Assembly: GCF_000422665.1 (NCBI RefSeq)
Contig: NZ_AUGM01000023.1
Coordinates: 1 to 45,781, forward strand
Direction of reading: 5' to 3'
Source of the DNA: Ferrimonas senticii DSM 18821
GTDB taxonomy: Bacteria > Pseudomonadota > Gammaproteobacteria > Enterobacterales > Shewanellaceae
Length of the DNA: 45,781 nt
Part shown: positions 16,807 to 26,945 of the stretch, piece by piece
Layout of the letters: every line of letters starts with the position of its first letter
Position numbering within the stretch: the stretch's first letter is position 1
Made by a program: the position numbers and the translations under genes
Notes under the pieces: generated by a model
What the model was told of the DNA's origin: nothing
Database searches by the model: none
The model's input: the letters and a program-made list of their open reading frames with translations, nothing else

Positions 16807-18003
16807 ATGAAAGCAACACTTGCTGCAATGACGGTTGTGCTGGCACTGCCAGCGGCGGCCAATAATCTGCCCAAAGCCTATGAACCGGCGGCAATGGATT
16901 TGACCGAAAGTTGGGACTTTACCCCGCAGTTATCGGTGGGGCTGGGGTATGACGATAATACGGCGTACAGCAGCGCCAATGAGATTGACAGTTGGTTTGT
17001 GCGTACCGCCCCTGAATTACTGGTGCATGCCGGTAACGATCGTACCCGCTACGAAGTCGGCTATCGACTGGTGGATGGGCGCTATTTCGACAGTAGCGAA
17101 GACAACTATACCGACCACTCGCTGCACCTTGGCTTGAAGCATCATTTTACTCGCCGCCATCGGATTGATCTGTTTTACAACTATCGGCGCCAGCATGAGG
17201 CTCGCGGCACTGGAATTGCTGAAGGGCGTGGCCAGTTACTTGATGGCGTGGTTGAAATGAATGTCCATGACGCCAAGTTTGTCTACGGCTTCGGTGCTCG
17301 CAGTGCCCGTTTTAACGCCGATCTCGAACTGGGTTATTACGATAAAGAACACACTAACTTTCGTGAATTCTCGCGTTTTCGCGATTACGACACGCAACGA
17401 GCAATCGTCACCTTATATACCCGCGTCGGCAGTCGCACCCAAGTCTTTGGCGAATGGCGCGGTTACGACAATAACTACAAGCATACGGAACCTGGGGTTT
17501 CCTCTCGCGACAGTGTTAATCAGCAGTTGTTTGCTGGTCTGCGCTGGGATGCCACCAGTAAAACCTCTGGTTCGATTCGTTTAGGGATCGAAGATCGTAA
17601 TTTTGATGCCGCTGACCGTGAAGACTTTGATGGCGCCACGTGGCAGGTCAGCGTTGACTGGAAGCCGCGCAGTTATTCGGTATTCACCTTTGAAAGCGGT
17701 TCTCGTAGCAAAGATCCAGATACCTTGGGCGATTTCGTCGAAGAGGATAGCTATCGCTTAGGTTGGCAGCACGATTGGCGTGAGCGGATATCAACTAACG
17801 CCGACATCGAATATATCGAAAACAGCTTCACTGGATTTGATCGCCAAGACCAACTATTGCAACTGCGCCTAGGGGTAGCGATGGCGTGGAAACGCTGGTT
17901 GGTCACTGAACTAAGCTATCAACTGGCAGATCAAGATTCGAATATCGGTGCGGTGACGTATGACAAAAATCTGTTTATGGCTACAGCGCGGATCAGCCTG
18001 TAG
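16807..18003 (+). CDS. EpsL-like outer-membrane beta-barrel (EPS export partner)
   Basis: 398 residues with a signal peptide (MKATLAAMTVVLALPAAA, cleavage near residue 19). The mature part alternates short aromatic/polar strands throughout (for example SVGLGYDDNTAY, RIDLFYNYRRQHEARG and TQVFGEWRGYDNNYKH), as in the beta-barrel porin 2 / EpsL family of EPS operons. Strand count cannot be fixed by eye, and the last residue is Leu rather than the usual Phe. The gene follows the initiating transferase after 32 bases and overlaps the OPX gene by 44 bases. That tight pairing, with an OPX protein lacking its own pore segment, suggests that this barrel is the outer-membrane conduit. Confidence 0.85.
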   Translation: MKATLAAMTVVLALPAAANNLPKAYEPAAMDLTESWDFTPQLSVGLGYDDNTAYSSANEIDSWFVRTAPELLVHAGNDRTRYEVGYRLVDGRYFDSSEDNYTDHSLHLGLKHHFTRRHRIDLFYNYRRQHEARGTGIAEGRGQLLDGVVEMNVHDAKFVYGFGARSARFNADLELGYYDKEHTNFREFSRFRDYDTQRAIVTLYTRVGSRTQVFGEWRGYDNNYKHTEPGVSSRDSVNQQLFAGLRWDATSKTSGSIRLGIEDRNFDAADREDFDGATWQVSVDWKPRSYSVFTFESGSRSKDPDTLGDFVEEDSYRLGWQHDWRERISTNADIEYIENSFTGFDRQDQLLQLRLGVAMAWKRWLVTELSYQLADQDSNIGAVTYDKNLFMATARISL

Positions 18004-18505
18004 CGCGCTATTGTTGATGCTATGGTCAGCACCGTTGCTGGCCAATGCCAACTATCGGTTAAACGCCGGTGATCTAATAGCCATCCATGTCTATGGCGAA
18101 GACGATCTGACTTTGGAAACCCGCTTGGGCGAATCAGGGATGATCAACTATCCCTATTTAGGCTTGCTGAATGCCAAAGGGATGACCGTGGCTGAATTGG
18201 AGCGAGCCGTCACCAATGGCCTGCGCGGTGATTACCTAATCAACCCGAGCGTTCACGTCAGCGTTACCGAATATCGCCCCTTCTACATTTACGGTGAGGT
18301 CAATCAGCCAGGCGGGTATCCCTATCAACCGGGATTAACGGTTGAACGGGCAGTGGCGCTGGCCGGGGGGTTAACAGAGCGAGCCTCGACCAGCAGCATT
18401 ACCGTCAACCGGATGGTGGCAGGGCGCAAGGATACGTTGAGTGTGCGGCTGTCAGCATCGGTGTATCCAGATGATTCGATTGTGATTAAAGAGAGCTTCT
18501 TCTAG
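17960..18505 (+). CDS. Short OPX polysaccharide export protein (Poly_export + SLBB)
   Basis: 181 residues. After a signal peptide (ending near LLANA|NY) comes the polysaccharide export domain: YRLNAGDLIAIHVYGEDDLT and the GMINYPYLG loop. A single SLBB-type domain follows (FYIYGEVNQPGGYPYQPGLTVERAVALAGG). The protein stops there. Wza-type proteins are about twice as long and end in an amphipathic helix that forms the outer-membrane pore; both the extra domains and that helix are missing, and no lipobox Cys is seen at the mature end. It would form a periplasmic ring and needs a partner pore, presumably the upstream barrel. The start ATG 17960 has GGTGA just before it. Confidence 0.9.
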   Translation: MTKICLWLQRGSACSALLLMLWSAPLLANANYRLNAGDLIAIHVYGEDDLTLETRLGESGMINYPYLGLLNAKGMTVAELERAVTNGLRGDYLINPSVHVSVTEYRPFYIYGEVNQPGGYPYQPGLTVERAVALAGGLTERASTSSITVNRMVAGRKDTLSVRLSASVYPDDSIVIKESFF

Positions 18506-20757
18506 TGAGTAATATGGCCTTGAAAGTAGACACGGATCTGTTTGCTCACGAGAAGGATATCGATCTCGGCCACTACCTTCTGGTGTTATGGCGCTATAAA
18601 TGGCGCATCGGCAGTTTCGTGATGTTAATGGCGGCACTGGCGGTGGCGGTGCTGGTCAATATCGCGCCGCAATACGTTGCTTCTGGGCGACTGATGATCG
18701 AATCCGAGCAAGCCAAAGCGGTTTCGATTGAGGACGTTTATGGCCTCGACTCCGGCAACAAAGACTATCTGCAGACGCAATTTGAGATCATTAAAAGTCG
18801 GCGTTTGGCAGAGCAAGTGATTGAACGGTTAAACCTAACTGTACACCCCGAATTTTTACCCAAACCGCCACCGCGTTGGAAAACGTGGTTGCTCAGCCAT
18901 GTCGATACCGCCCCCAATCAAGATCCGATGGAGGTGGTACGGGGATCGCTGCAACCGTATTTCGGTTGGCTGCCGCTGAATTGGAACCCCGCCCCAGCGG
19001 ATCCCGCCGCCGACTTAGAGCGTCGGCGGGTGAAATTATTGTATGAATTTTCAAGGCGGCTGGTGGTCTCGCCGGTGCCCAATACCCAGTTGGTTGATAT
19101 CGGCTTTTATGCCCACAGCCCGCAGTTGGCGGCTCTGGTCGCCAACACGATGGGGGATGTCTACATCGACAACCATCTGGATGCGAAGCTCAATGTCACT
19201 CGTAAAGCGTCCGAATGGTTAAGCGCGCGCCTTGATGAATTGCAACAGGGATTGCGATTATCTGAAGAGCGTCTGCAACGCTTTAAAGAGGATAATCAGC
19301 TGCTGGAGATCGACGGTACCGTTGGGCTAGTCAGTCGTGAAATGAGCGAGCTAACAGCACAGCTGGCGGCGGCGAGACAGCGCCGAGATGACGCCAGATC
19401 GTTGCTGAATGTTGTGCGTCGCCGTGGCGCCGACAGTTTGGATGACATTAACGGCATTAGCGAAATCAGCGGCCATCGTTTAATCCAAGAGATGCAAAAG
19501 TCGGAAGTTACCGCCGCTGCCAACGTCGCTGAACTGTCGAAGCGATATGGTCCTAAACACAACAAGATGATCGCCGCCAGAGCGCAATTGGCTGAAGTAC
19601 GCAGCACCATGCGTTCGCAGGTACGTAAACTGGTCTCGGGGATTGAACAGGAGTATCAAACCCTAAACGCGTCAACCATTGCCTTAGAGCAACAACTAGA
19701 ACGCGCCAAAGGCCAGTATCAAGAGCAGAGCAGGGTAGAGGTGCAGTTTCGTGAGCTGCAACGGGAAGTTGAATCCAACCGCCGGATCTATGAAACCTTT
19801 CTTAACCGGATGAAAGAGACCGGCGCCGTGGCTGATTTTAATGCGGCGCACGCGCGCTTCACCGACGTTGCCGAGCCGCCGCTGTATCCGGCGAAGCCAA
19901 ACAAAAAAATGTTGCTGCTGCTGACCGTGGTCGGATCCTTTGTGCTGGCGTGTGTGGTGGCGTTGGCGCATAACGCTCTGACTGACACCATCACCTCCGG
20001 CGATCAAGTTGAAGCCAAACTCTCTAGCAAGTTGCTGGGGGTGATCCCACTGCAAAAGATCAAAAAGGATCAGCGTTTGTCAGCGCAGCTGTTCTTCTCT
20101 GAACAAGCGGCGAGCTTTTCCGAGGCTTGGCGTACCGTGCGCACCAGTTACTTGATGTCGCACCTGGATGACGGCGCTAAGCGGATCTGCGTCACCTCGA
20201 CGGTGCCAGGGGAGGGCAAAAGTACCTCGTCCTATAATCTGGCGTTGGCATTGTCGCAGTTAGAAAAAGTGCTGCTGATCGAAGCGGATCTGCGTAAGCC
20301 AGTATTGGCTGCCTCGTTAAAGTTGCCCAGCTATCAACCCGGCTTGGCCAACCTAATCAGCGGTACCCATAATGATCACGATTGCATCATTGGCGTGCCA
20401 GATACCGATTTGGATGTGATGGTGGCTGGTACCGCCGTGGCTAACCCGTTGGAGCTGTTATCGTCCGAACCATTCAAAGCGCATTTGATGCGATTATCGC
20501 AGCAGTACGACCGGATCATCATCGATACCGCGCCGGTCGATGTCGTCAGTGATGCCTTGGTGGTATCGCCGTTGGTCGACAGCATCATCTATGTGGTGAA
20601 ATATGGCAAAGCACGGCGGGAATTGATCCGCCGCTCGCTGGCGCGCTTGTTTGCATTGCACGCCAAAGTAGATGGGGTGGTGTTGAATGGCTTGCCAAGG
20701 CAAGAGAGCAGCTACAAGCGCTACAAGAGCTACTACGGCAACACTCGTAATGCCTAA
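18505..20757 (+). CDS. Wzc-like polysaccharide co-polymerase and BY-family tyrosine autokinase
   Basis: 750 residues. A Wzz domain with a first membrane segment (about residues 33-53) is followed by a long coiled-coil periplasmic region (about 230-440), a PAKPNKK proline motif and a second membrane segment (about 470-490). The cytoplasmic kinase follows: Walker A VPGEGKS (about 566-572), Walker A' LLIEADLRKP, Walker B IIIDTAPVD, and a C-terminal tyrosine cluster SYKRYKSYYG. Such proteins control chain length and couple polymerisation to export through autophosphorylation cycles. The GTG start shares one base with the OPX stop; ATG 18514 is an alternative. No Wzb-type phosphatase gene is in the locus. 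This is the last EPS gene before a terminator. Confidence 0.94.
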   Translation: MSNMALKVDTDLFAHEKDIDLGHYLLVLWRYKWRIGSFVMLMAALAVAVLVNIAPQYVASGRLMIESEQAKAVSIEDVYGLDSGNKDYLQTQFEIIKSRRLAEQVIERLNLTVHPEFLPKPPPRWKTWLLSHVDTAPNQDPMEVVRGSLQPYFGWLPLNWNPAPADPAADLERRRVKLLYEFSRRLVVSPVPNTQLVDIGFYAHSPQLAALVANTMGDVYIDNHLDAKLNVTRKASEWLSARLDELQQGLRLSEERLQRFKEDNQLLEIDGTVGLVSREMSELTAQLAAARQRRDDARSLLNVVRRRGADSLDDINGISEISGHRLIQEMQKSEVTAAANVAELSKRYGPKHNKMIAARAQLAEVRSTMRSQVRKLVSGIEQEYQTLNASTIALEQQLERAKGQYQEQSRVEVQFRELQREVESNRRIYETFLNRMKETGAVADFNAAHARFTDVAEPPLYPAKPNKKMLLLLTVVGSFVLACVVALAHNALTDTITSGDQVEAKLSSKLLGVIPLQKIKKDQRLSAQLFFSEQAASFSEAWRTVRTSYLMSHLDDGAKRICVTSTVPGEGKSTSSYNLALALSQLEKVLLIEADLRKPVLAASLKLPSYQPGLANLISGTHNDHDCIIGVPDTDLDVMVAGTAVANPLELLSSEPFKAHLMRLSQQYDRIIIDTAPVDVVSDALVVSPLVDSIIYVVKYGKARRELIRRSLARLFALHAKVDGVVLNGLPRQESSYKRYKSYYGNTRNA

Positions 20758-20810
20758 TTGGCCCAGTCATAAGCGACTTTTGTTAGCCAGTTTAATCACT
20801 TGCATTTATC

Positions 20811-20840
20811 AAAAAGGCGGGCATAATGCCCGCCTAATTT
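20811..20840 (+). terminator. Terminator after the EPS operon
   Basis: The perfect stem GGCGGGCA-TAA-TGCCCGCC (20816-20834) is preceded by AAAAA and followed by TAATTT. It separates the EPS transcript from the S10 promoter about 70 bases further on. Confidence 0.88.
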
Positions 20841-20901
20841 GATTCCGCAGCAGCACCTCTGATTGAGGCGGGAAGTGGTGATAAAAAACTCACTGCGCCC
20901 C

Positions 20902-20929
20902 TTGCTTCTGCGAAGCATGAGCGTATAAT
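20902..20929 (+). promoter_or_regulatory. S10 operon promoter
   Basis: TTGCTT (20902-20907), a 16-base spacer and a consensus TATAAT (20924-20929) are followed by GCGCTCC, the GC-rich discriminator typical of stringently controlled ribosomal promoters. The predicted start is near 20936, giving a leader of about 180 bases before rpsJ. Confidence 0.8.
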
Positions 20930-20935
20930 GCGCTC

Positions 20936-21428
<493 letters not shown>

Positions 21429-21460
21429 TCCCCTGGCTCGGTAAATAGAGGTTTTAAATA

Positions 21461-22096
21461 ATGGCTATCGGTCTTGTAGGTCGCAAAGTTGGTATGACTC
21501 GCATCTTCACTGAAGAAGGCGTGTCTATCCCTGTGACCGTTATCGAAGTAGAACCGAACCGTGTAACCCAGGTTAAAGGTTTGGACAGCGACGGTTACCG
21601 CGCTATCCAGGTGACCGTAGGTGCTAAGAAAGCATCTCACGTGAACAAGCCTGCTGCGGGCCACTTCGCGAAAGCTGGCGTAGAAGCCGGTCGCGGTCTG
21701 TGGGAACACCGTCTGGGTGAAGGTGAAGGCGAAGGCATCGAACTGGGTGCTGAGCTGAAAGTCGACATCTTTGCTGATGTTGCAAAAGTAGACGTTACTG
21801 GTCAATCCAAAGGTAAGGGCTTCCAAGGTGCTGTTAAGCGCTGGAACTTCCGTACCCAGGATATGACTCACGGTAACTCCTTGAGCCACCGTGCTCCTGG
21901 TTCCATTGGTCAAAACCAAACTCCAGGTAAGGTATTCAAGGGCAAGAAAATGGCTGGCCACATGGGCGCTGAGCAGGTAACTACTCAGAACCTGGAGCTG
22001 GTACGTGTAGACGCTGAGCGTAACCTGCTGCTGATCAAAGGTGCCGTACCTGGCGCCAACGGTAGCGACGTTATCGTTAAGCCTGCCGTTAAGTAA
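21461..22096 (+). CDS. rplC: Ribosomal protein L3 (uL3)
   Basis: 211 residues beginning [20 protein letters not shown], with the conserved [19 protein letters not shown] loop that reaches toward the peptidyl transferase centre and carries the Gln that PrmB methylates in E. coli. It is an early 23S rRNA-binding assembly protein. Second gene of the operon, 32 bases after rpsJ. Confidence 0.98.
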   Translation: MAIGLVGRKVGMTRIFTEEGVSIPVTVIEVEPNRVTQVKGLDSDGYRAIQVTVGAKKASHVNKPAAGHFAKAGVEAGRGLWEHRLGEGEGEGIELGAELKVDIFADVAKVDVTGQSKGKGFQGAVKRWNFRTQDMTHGNSLSHRAPGSIGQNQTPGKVFKGKKMAGHMGAEQVTTQNLELVRVDAERNLLLIKGAVPGANGSDVIVKPAVK

Positions 22097-22113
22097 CGTC
22101 TGAGGAGATAGTA

Positions 22114-22719
22114 ATGGAATTGGTAATGAAAGACGCGCAGAGCGCTCTTGAAGTTTCCGAAACTACCTTCGGTCGTGAATTCAACGAAGCTCTGGTACAC
22201 CAAGTAGTAGTAGCTTTCGCTGCTAACGCTCGTCAGGGTACCCGTGCTCAGAAGACCCGCGCTGAAGTTGCTGGCACTGGCAAAAAGCCATGGCGCCAGA
22301 AAGGTACTGGTCGTGCACGTTCCGGTAATGTTAAGAGCCCAATCTGGCGTTCTGGTGGCGTAACTTTCGCTGCTAAGCCGCAAGATCACGGCCAAAAAGT
22401 TAACAAGAAGATGTACCGCGCAGCAATGCGTAGCATTCTGTCTGAGCTGGTACGTCAAGATCGTCTGATCGTTGTTGAGAACTTCACTGTTGAAGCTCCA
22501 AAGACCAAAGAACTGGTTGCGAAGCTGAAAGAGATGGAACTGAACGACGTGCTGATCGTAACCGCAGAAGTTGATGAGAACCTGTTCCTGGCTTCTCGCA
22601 ACCTGTACAAGGTTGACGCTCGCGATGCAGACGGTATCGATCCGGTTAGCCTGATCGCATTCGACAAGGTGCTGATGACTGCTGCTGCAGTTAAGCAGAT
22701 TGAGGAGAAGCTGGCATGA
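22114..22719 (+). CDS. rplD: Ribosomal protein L4 (uL4)
   Basis: 201 residues, the same length as E. coli L4, with [15 protein letters not shown] and the [10 protein letters not shown] extended loop that lines the peptide exit tunnel. In enterobacteria L4 is also the autogenous repressor of the S10 operon, which fits the structured leader upstream of rpsJ. GAGGAGAT precedes the ATG. The stop overlaps the rplW start (ATGA). Confidence 0.98.
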   Translation: MELVMKDAQSALEVSETTFGREFNEALVHQVVVAFAANARQGTRAQKTRAEVAGTGKKPWRQKGTGRARSGNVKSPIWRSGGVTFAAKPQDHGQKVNKKMYRAAMRSILSELVRQDRLIVVENFTVEAPKTKELVAKLKEMELNDVLIVTAEVDENLFLASRNLYKVDARDADGIDPVSLIAFDKVLMTAAAVKQIEEKLA

Positions 22720-23021
22720 TCCGTGAAGAACGTTTGCTGAAAGTGCTGCTGGCTCCGCACATCTCTGAAAAGAGCACCATGGCTGCTGAACTGAACAACA
22801 CTGTTGTTTTCAAAGTAGCCCTGAACGCGACCAAAGCTGAGATCAAAGCAGCGGTTCAAAAGCTGTTCGAAGTTGAAGTTACTGGTGTTCGCACCACCGT
22901 AGTTAAAGGCAAGACTAAGCGTACTGGCGCTCGTTTCGGTCGTCGTTCCGACTGGAAGAAAGCGTACGTTACTCTGGCTGAAGGCGCGGAAATCGACTTC
23001 GTCGACGGCGGCGCTGAGTAA
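22716..23021 (+). CDS. rplW: Ribosomal protein L23 (uL23)
   Basis: 101 residues with [17 protein letters not shown] and [21 protein letters not shown]23 lies at the polypeptide exit and docks trigger factor and the signal recognition particle. Translation is coupled to rplD through the ATGA overlap. Confidence 0.98.
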   Translation: MIREERLLKVLLAPHISEKSTMAAELNNTVVFKVALNATKAEIKAAVQKLFEVEVTGVRTTVVKGKTKRTGARFGRRSDWKKAYVTLAEGAEIDFVDGGAE

Positions 23022-23038
23022 GCAGTAGGAGTTTAAAA

Positions 23039-23863
23039 ATGGCTATTGTTAAGTGTAAGCCTACCTCTGCAGGCCGTCGCCACGTAACCAAAGTGGTTAA
23101 CGCTGAACTGCACAAAGGTAAGCCTCACGCCGCCCTGCTGGACAAAAAGTCCAAGACTGGCGGTCGTAACAACGCTGGTCGTATCACCACTCGCCACATC
23201 GGCGGTGGTCACAAGCAGCACTACCGTATTGTTGACTTCAAGCGCAACAAAGATGGCATCGCTGCCAAGGTAGAGCGCATTGAATACGATCCAAACCGCA
23301 GCGCAAACATCGCGCTGGTTCTGTACGCAGACGGTGAGCGTCGTTACATCCTGGCTCCTAAAGGCCTGCATGCTGGTGATACCATCATGTCCGGTCAAGC
23401 AGCCGACATCAAGGTAGGTAACACCCTGCCAATGCGTAACATCCCTGTAGGTTCTACTATCCACAACGTAGAACTGCAGCCTGGCAAAGGTGGTCAGCTG
23501 GCTCGTTCCGCTGGTGCATACTGTCAGCTGGTTGCGCGTGATGGTGCATACGTAACCCTGCGTCTACGCTCTGGCGAGATGCGTAAAGTACAGGCCGAAG
23601 GCCGCGCTACTTTGGGTGAAGTTGGTAACGCTGAGCACATGCTGCGTCAGCTTGGTAAAGCTGGTGCAAACCGCTGGCGTGGTGTTCGTCCTACTGTTCG
23701 TGGTGTTGCCATGAACCCAGTAGACCACCCACACGGTGGTGGTGAGGGTAAAACTTCCGGTGGTCGTCATCCTGTAACTCCATGGGGTGTACCAACCAAG
23801 GGTAAGAAGACCCGCTCCAACAAGCGTACTGACAAGTTTATCGTACGTCGTCGTACCAAGTAA
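23039..23863 (+). CDS. rplB: Ribosomal protein L2 (uL2)
   Basis: 274 residues with the conserved [14 protein letters not shown] start and the C-terminal [16 protein letters not shown] segment, whose histidine is linked to peptidyl transferase function. L2 helps join the subunits. Ribosome binding site TAGGAG just upstream. Confidence 0.98.
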   Translation: MAIVKCKPTSAGRRHVTKVVNAELHKGKPHAALLDKKSKTGGRNNAGRITTRHIGGGHKQHYRIVDFKRNKDGIAAKVERIEYDPNRSANIALVLYADGERRYILAPKGLHAGDTIMSGQAADIKVGNTLPMRNIPVGSTIHNVELQPGKGGQLARSAGAYCQLVARDGAYVTLRLRSGEMRKVQAEGRATLGEVGNAEHMLRQLGKAGANRWRGVRPTVRGVAMNPVDHPHGGGEGKTSGGRHPVTPWGVPTKGKKTRSNKRTDKFIVRRRTK

Positions 23864-24157
<294 letters not shown>

Positions 24158-24169
24158 GAGGTAATAGAG

Positions 24170-24502
24170 ATGGAAGTTTTAGCTAAACACCGTTTTGCAC
24201 GTACCTCTCCACAGAAGGCACGTCTGGTTGCTGACCAGATCCGTGGTCTGCCTGTGGATCGCGCACTGGACATCCTGACTTTCAGCAACAAAAAAGCTGG
24301 CGCTCTGGTAAAGAAAGTACTTGAGTCTGCTATCGCAAACGCTGAACACAATGAAGGTCTGGACATCGACAACTTGAAGGTTGCAAAAATCTTCGTTGAC
24401 GAAGGTCCAACCATGAAGCGCATCATGCCGCGTGCCAAAGGCCGTGCTGACCGCATCCTGAAGCGCTCTAGCCACATCACTGTGGTTGTGGCCGATAAGT
24501 AA
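24170..24502 (+). CDS. rplV: Ribosomal protein L22 (uL22)
   Basis: 110 residues, with [16 protein letters not shown] near the start and the long beta-hairpin segment [18 protein letters not shown] that reaches into the peptide exit tunnel and affects macrolide sensitivity and SecM-type stalling. It lies 12 bases after rpsS. Confidence 0.98.
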   Translation: MEVLAKHRFARTSPQKARLVADQIRGLPVDRALDILTFSNKKAGALVKKVLESAIANAEHNEGLDIDNLKVAKIFVDEGPTMKRIMPRAKGRADRILKRSSHITVVVADK

Positions 24503-24513
24503 GGGGAGTCGCT

Positions 24514-25203
24514 ATGGGACAGAAAGTACATCCTAATGGTATCCGCCTTGGTATCACCAAGCCTTGGTCCTCGACCTGGTACGCGGAAAAGAAAGATTAC
24601 GCTGACAACTTGTTCGGCGATCACGAAGTGCGTCAGTTCCTGAAAAAGGAACTGAAAAACGCTTCTTTGTCTCGCATTACCATCGAGCGTCCTGCTAAGA
24701 GCATCCGTGTGACCATTCACACTGCTCGCCCAGGCGTTGTAATTGGTAAGAAGGGTGAAGATGTTGAGAAGCTGCGCAAGCAAGTTGCAAAACTGGCTGG
24801 CGTTCCTGCTCAGATCAACATCTCCGAAGTTCGTAAGCCAGAACTGGACGCTCAACTGGTAGGCGATTCTATCGCTTCTCAGCTGGAGCGCCGCGTAATG
24901 TTCCGTCGCGCTATGAAGCGTGCGGTACAAAACGCAATGCGTCTGGGTGCCAAGGGCATCAAGATCGAAGTTTCTGGCCGTCTGGGTGGCGCTGAGATCG
25001 CACGTACCGAATGGTACCGTGAAGGTCGTGTGCCACTGCACACCCTGCGCGCAGACATCGACTACGCTACTTCCGAAGCTCACACCACCTACGGTGTAAT
25101 TGGTATCAAGACTTGGATCTTCAAAGGTGAAGTTCTGGGCGGTATGCCAGTTGTTGAAGAGCAGCCGAAGCAGCAGCCGAAGCGCAAAGGTCGTGGTAAG
25201 TAA
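24514..25203 (+). CDS. rpsC: Ribosomal protein S3 (uS3)
   Basis: 229 residues with the KH-domain motif [17 protein letters not shown] and the C-terminal [21 protein letters not shown] region. S3 forms part of the mRNA entry helicase site with S4 and S5. The Gln/Lys-rich tail is slightly different from E. coli but of normal length. Ribosome binding site AAGGGGAG. Confidence 0.98.
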   Translation: MGQKVHPNGIRLGITKPWSSTWYAEKKDYADNLFGDHEVRQFLKKELKNASLSRITIERPAKSIRVTIHTARPGVVIGKKGEDVEKLRKQVAKLAGVPAQINISEVRKPELDAQLVGDSIASQLERRVMFRRAMKRAVQNAMRLGAKGIKIEVSGRLGGAEIARTEWYREGRVPLHTLRADIDYATSEAHTTYGVIGIKTWIFKGEVLGGMPVVEEQPKQQPKRKGRGK

Positions 25204-25214
25204 GGGGAACCGAG

Positions 25215-25628
25215 ATGCTGCAACCTAAACGTATGAAATTCCGCAAGATGCACAAAGGCCGTAACCGTGGTATCGCTACCACTGGTGATAAGGTTTCCTT
25301 TGGCACCTTCGGTCTGAAAGCGACCACCCGTGGCCGCATGACCGCTCGTCAAATCGAAGCGGCTCGTCGTGCCATGACCCGTCACATCAAGCGTCAGGGT
25401 AAAATCTGGATCCGTGTGTTCCCAGACAAGCCAATCACTGCTAAGCCGCTTGAAGTTCGTCAGGGTAAAGGTAAGGGTAACGTTGAGTACTGGGTAGCAC
25501 AGATCCAGCCGGGTCGTGTTCTGTACGAAATGGAAGGCGTATCTGAAGAGCTGGCTCGTGAAGCCTTCTCTCTGGCTGCGGCTAAACTGCCTATCCAGAC
25601 CACCTTTGTAACTCGTAAGGTGATGTGA
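25215..25628 (+). CDS. rplP: Ribosomal protein L16 (uL16)
   Basis: 137 residues beginning [19 protein letters not shown] and containing RIFPDKPITxKP-like and MGKGKG-like segments (here [12 protein letters not shown] and [12 protein letters not shown]). L16 organises the A-site tRNA elbow on the 50S subunit. Its TGA shares one base with the rpmC ATG. Confidence 0.98.
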   Translation: MLQPKRMKFRKMHKGRNRGIATTGDKVSFGTFGLKATTRGRMTARQIEAARRAMTRHIKRQGKIWIRVFPDKPITAKPLEVRQGKGKGNVEYWVAQIQPGRVLYEMEGVSEELAREAFSLAAAKLPIQTTFVTRKVM

Positions 25629-25819
25629 TGAAAGCACAAGAACTACGTGAAAAAAGCGTTGAAGAACTGAACGCAGAGCTGCTAAACCTGCTGCGCGAAC
25701 AGTTCAACCTGCGTATGCAGAACGCAACTGGTCAGCTTAAAGCGACTCACGAAATGAAGAAGGTACGCCGCAACATTGCTCGCGTTAAAACCATTCTTAC
25801 TCAGAAGGAAGGTGCGTAA
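25628..25819 (+). CDS. rpmC: Ribosomal protein L29 (uL29)
   Basis: 63 residues from ATG 25628 (TGATG junction with rplP), the same length as E. coli L29; a GTG one codon upstream is less likely. It is an all-helical protein with [14 protein letters not shown], located beside the exit tunnel. The TAA overlaps the rpsQ ATG. Confidence 0.97.
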   Translation: MKAQELREKSVEELNAELLNLLREQFNLRMQNATGQLKATHEMKKVRRNIARVKTILTQKEGA

Positions 25820-26067
25820 TGTCTGATACTATCCGTACCATTCAGGGTCGTGTGATCAGCGATAAGATGGACAAGTCCATCACCGTAGCAATCGAGCGCA
25901 AAGTTAAGCACCCGATCTACGGTAAATTTGTGAAGCGTACCACTAAGGTTCACGCTCACGATGAAACCAACCAGTGTGGCATCGGCGATCTAGTAGAGAT
26001 CAAAGAGTGTCGTCCACTGTCCAAGACCAAATCTTGGATGTTGGTAAACGTTGTAGAAAAAGCTTAA
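25819..26067 (+). CDS. rpsQ: Ribosomal protein S17 (uS17)
   Basis: 82 residues, an OB-fold primary 16S rRNA-binding protein, with [18 protein letters not shown] and [11 protein letters not shown]. It starts in a TAATG overlap with rpmC and is the last S10-operon gene before a strong terminator. Confidence 0.97.
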   Translation: MSDTIRTIQGRVISDKMDKSITVAIERKVKHPIYGKFVKRTTKVHAHDETNQCGIGDLVEIKECRPLSKTKSWMLVNVVEKA

Positions 26068-26097
26068 TTATCTAAGCCTTAATCTACAGTTAGAAGT

Positions 26098-26133
26098 AAC
26101 CGGTTCGAGCGTGCTCGAACCGGTTAATTTTTT
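26098..26133 (+). terminator. Terminator between the S10 and spc operons
   Basis: A perfect 13-bp stem AACCGGTTCGAGC / GCTCGAACCGGTT (26098-26110 and 26113-26125) with a GT centre is followed by AATTTTTTAT. It is a very strong hairpin and should isolate the S10 from the spc operon. Confidence 0.92.
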
Positions 26134-26159
26134 ATCTACCCTTTTCGATTTTGTGTGGT

Positions 26160-26165
26160 TATAAT
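26160..26165 (+). promoter_or_regulatory. Probable spc operon promoter (-10 box)
   Basis: A consensus TATAAT follows the S10 terminator and is itself followed by a GC-rich GGCGCGCC discriminator, about 75 bases before rplN. No good -35 hexamer is visible at normal spacing, so only the -10 is given. Confidence 0.6.
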
Positions 26166-26239
26166 GGCGCGCCTTTTTAAGAGGGGCAGCCAACTTAGCC
26201 CGTTAAGGGTGTTTTAGAAAAAGTAAGCGGAGCATTGAA

Positions 26240-26608
26240 ATGATCCAAATGCAATCTGTGCTGGATGTTGCCGATAATTCCGGCGCGCGCAGCGTACAGT
26301 GTATTAAGGTCTTGGGTGGCTCTCACCGTCGTTACGCCCACATCGGCGACATCATCAAGGTTTCTGTAAAGGAATCTATTCCTCGCGGTAAAGCGAAGAA
26401 AGGTGACGTATACAACGCGGTAGTAGTTCGCACCAAGAAAGGCGTACGCCGTCCTGACGGTTCTGTTATTCGCTTTGACCGTAACGCTGCTGTTTTGCTG
26501 AACGCAAACCACCAGCCAATCGGTACCCGTATCTTCGGCCCTGTGACCCGCGAACTGCGCAACGAGCAGTTCATGAAGATCGTGTCCCTGGCGCCAGAAG
26601 TACTGTAA
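26240..26608 (+). CDS. rplN: Ribosomal protein L14 (uL14)
   Basis: 122 residues, [19 protein letters not shown] and [16 protein letters not shown]14 lies at the subunit interface and is the binding site of the silencing factor RsfS. First gene of the spc operon. Confidence 0.98.
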   Translation: MIQMQSVLDVADNSGARSVQCIKVLGGSHRRYAHIGDIIKVSVKESIPRGKAKKGDVYNAVVVRTKKGVRRPDGSVIRFDRNAAVLLNANHQPIGTRIFGPVTRELRNEQFMKIVSLAPEVL

Positions 26609-26618
26609 GGAGCGAACC

Positions 26619-26933
26619 ATGGCAGCAAAAATCCGTCGCAACGACGAAGTAGTTGTATTGGCAGGCAAAGACAAAGGTAAGCGCGGTAAGGTTACCAAAG
26701 TTCTGTCTACCGGTAAGGTACTGGTCGAAGGCGTAAACCTGGTAAAGAAACATCAAAAGCCTAACCCACAACTGGGTGTTCAAGGCGGTGTTGTTGAGAA
26801 AGAAGCCCCAATCCACGCCTCCAACGTGGCACTGTTCAACCCTGCTACTGGCAAGGCTGATCGCGTAGGCTTCAAGATTGAAGACGGCGTAAAAGTTCGT
26901 TTCTTCAAATCCAACAACGAAATTGTTAAGTAA
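26619..26933 (+). CDS. rplX: Ribosomal protein L24 (uL24)
   Basis: 104 residues with the KOW motif [14 protein letters not shown] near the N-terminus. L24 is an assembly initiator protein for the 50S subunit. It lies ten bases after rplN. Confidence 0.97.
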   Translation: MAAKIRRNDEVVVLAGKDKGKRGKVTKVLSTGKVLVEGVNLVKKHQKPNPQLGVQGGVVEKEAPIHASNVALFNPATGKADRVGFKIEDGVKVRFFKSNNEIVK

Positions 26934-26945
26934 TTGGAGTTAACG

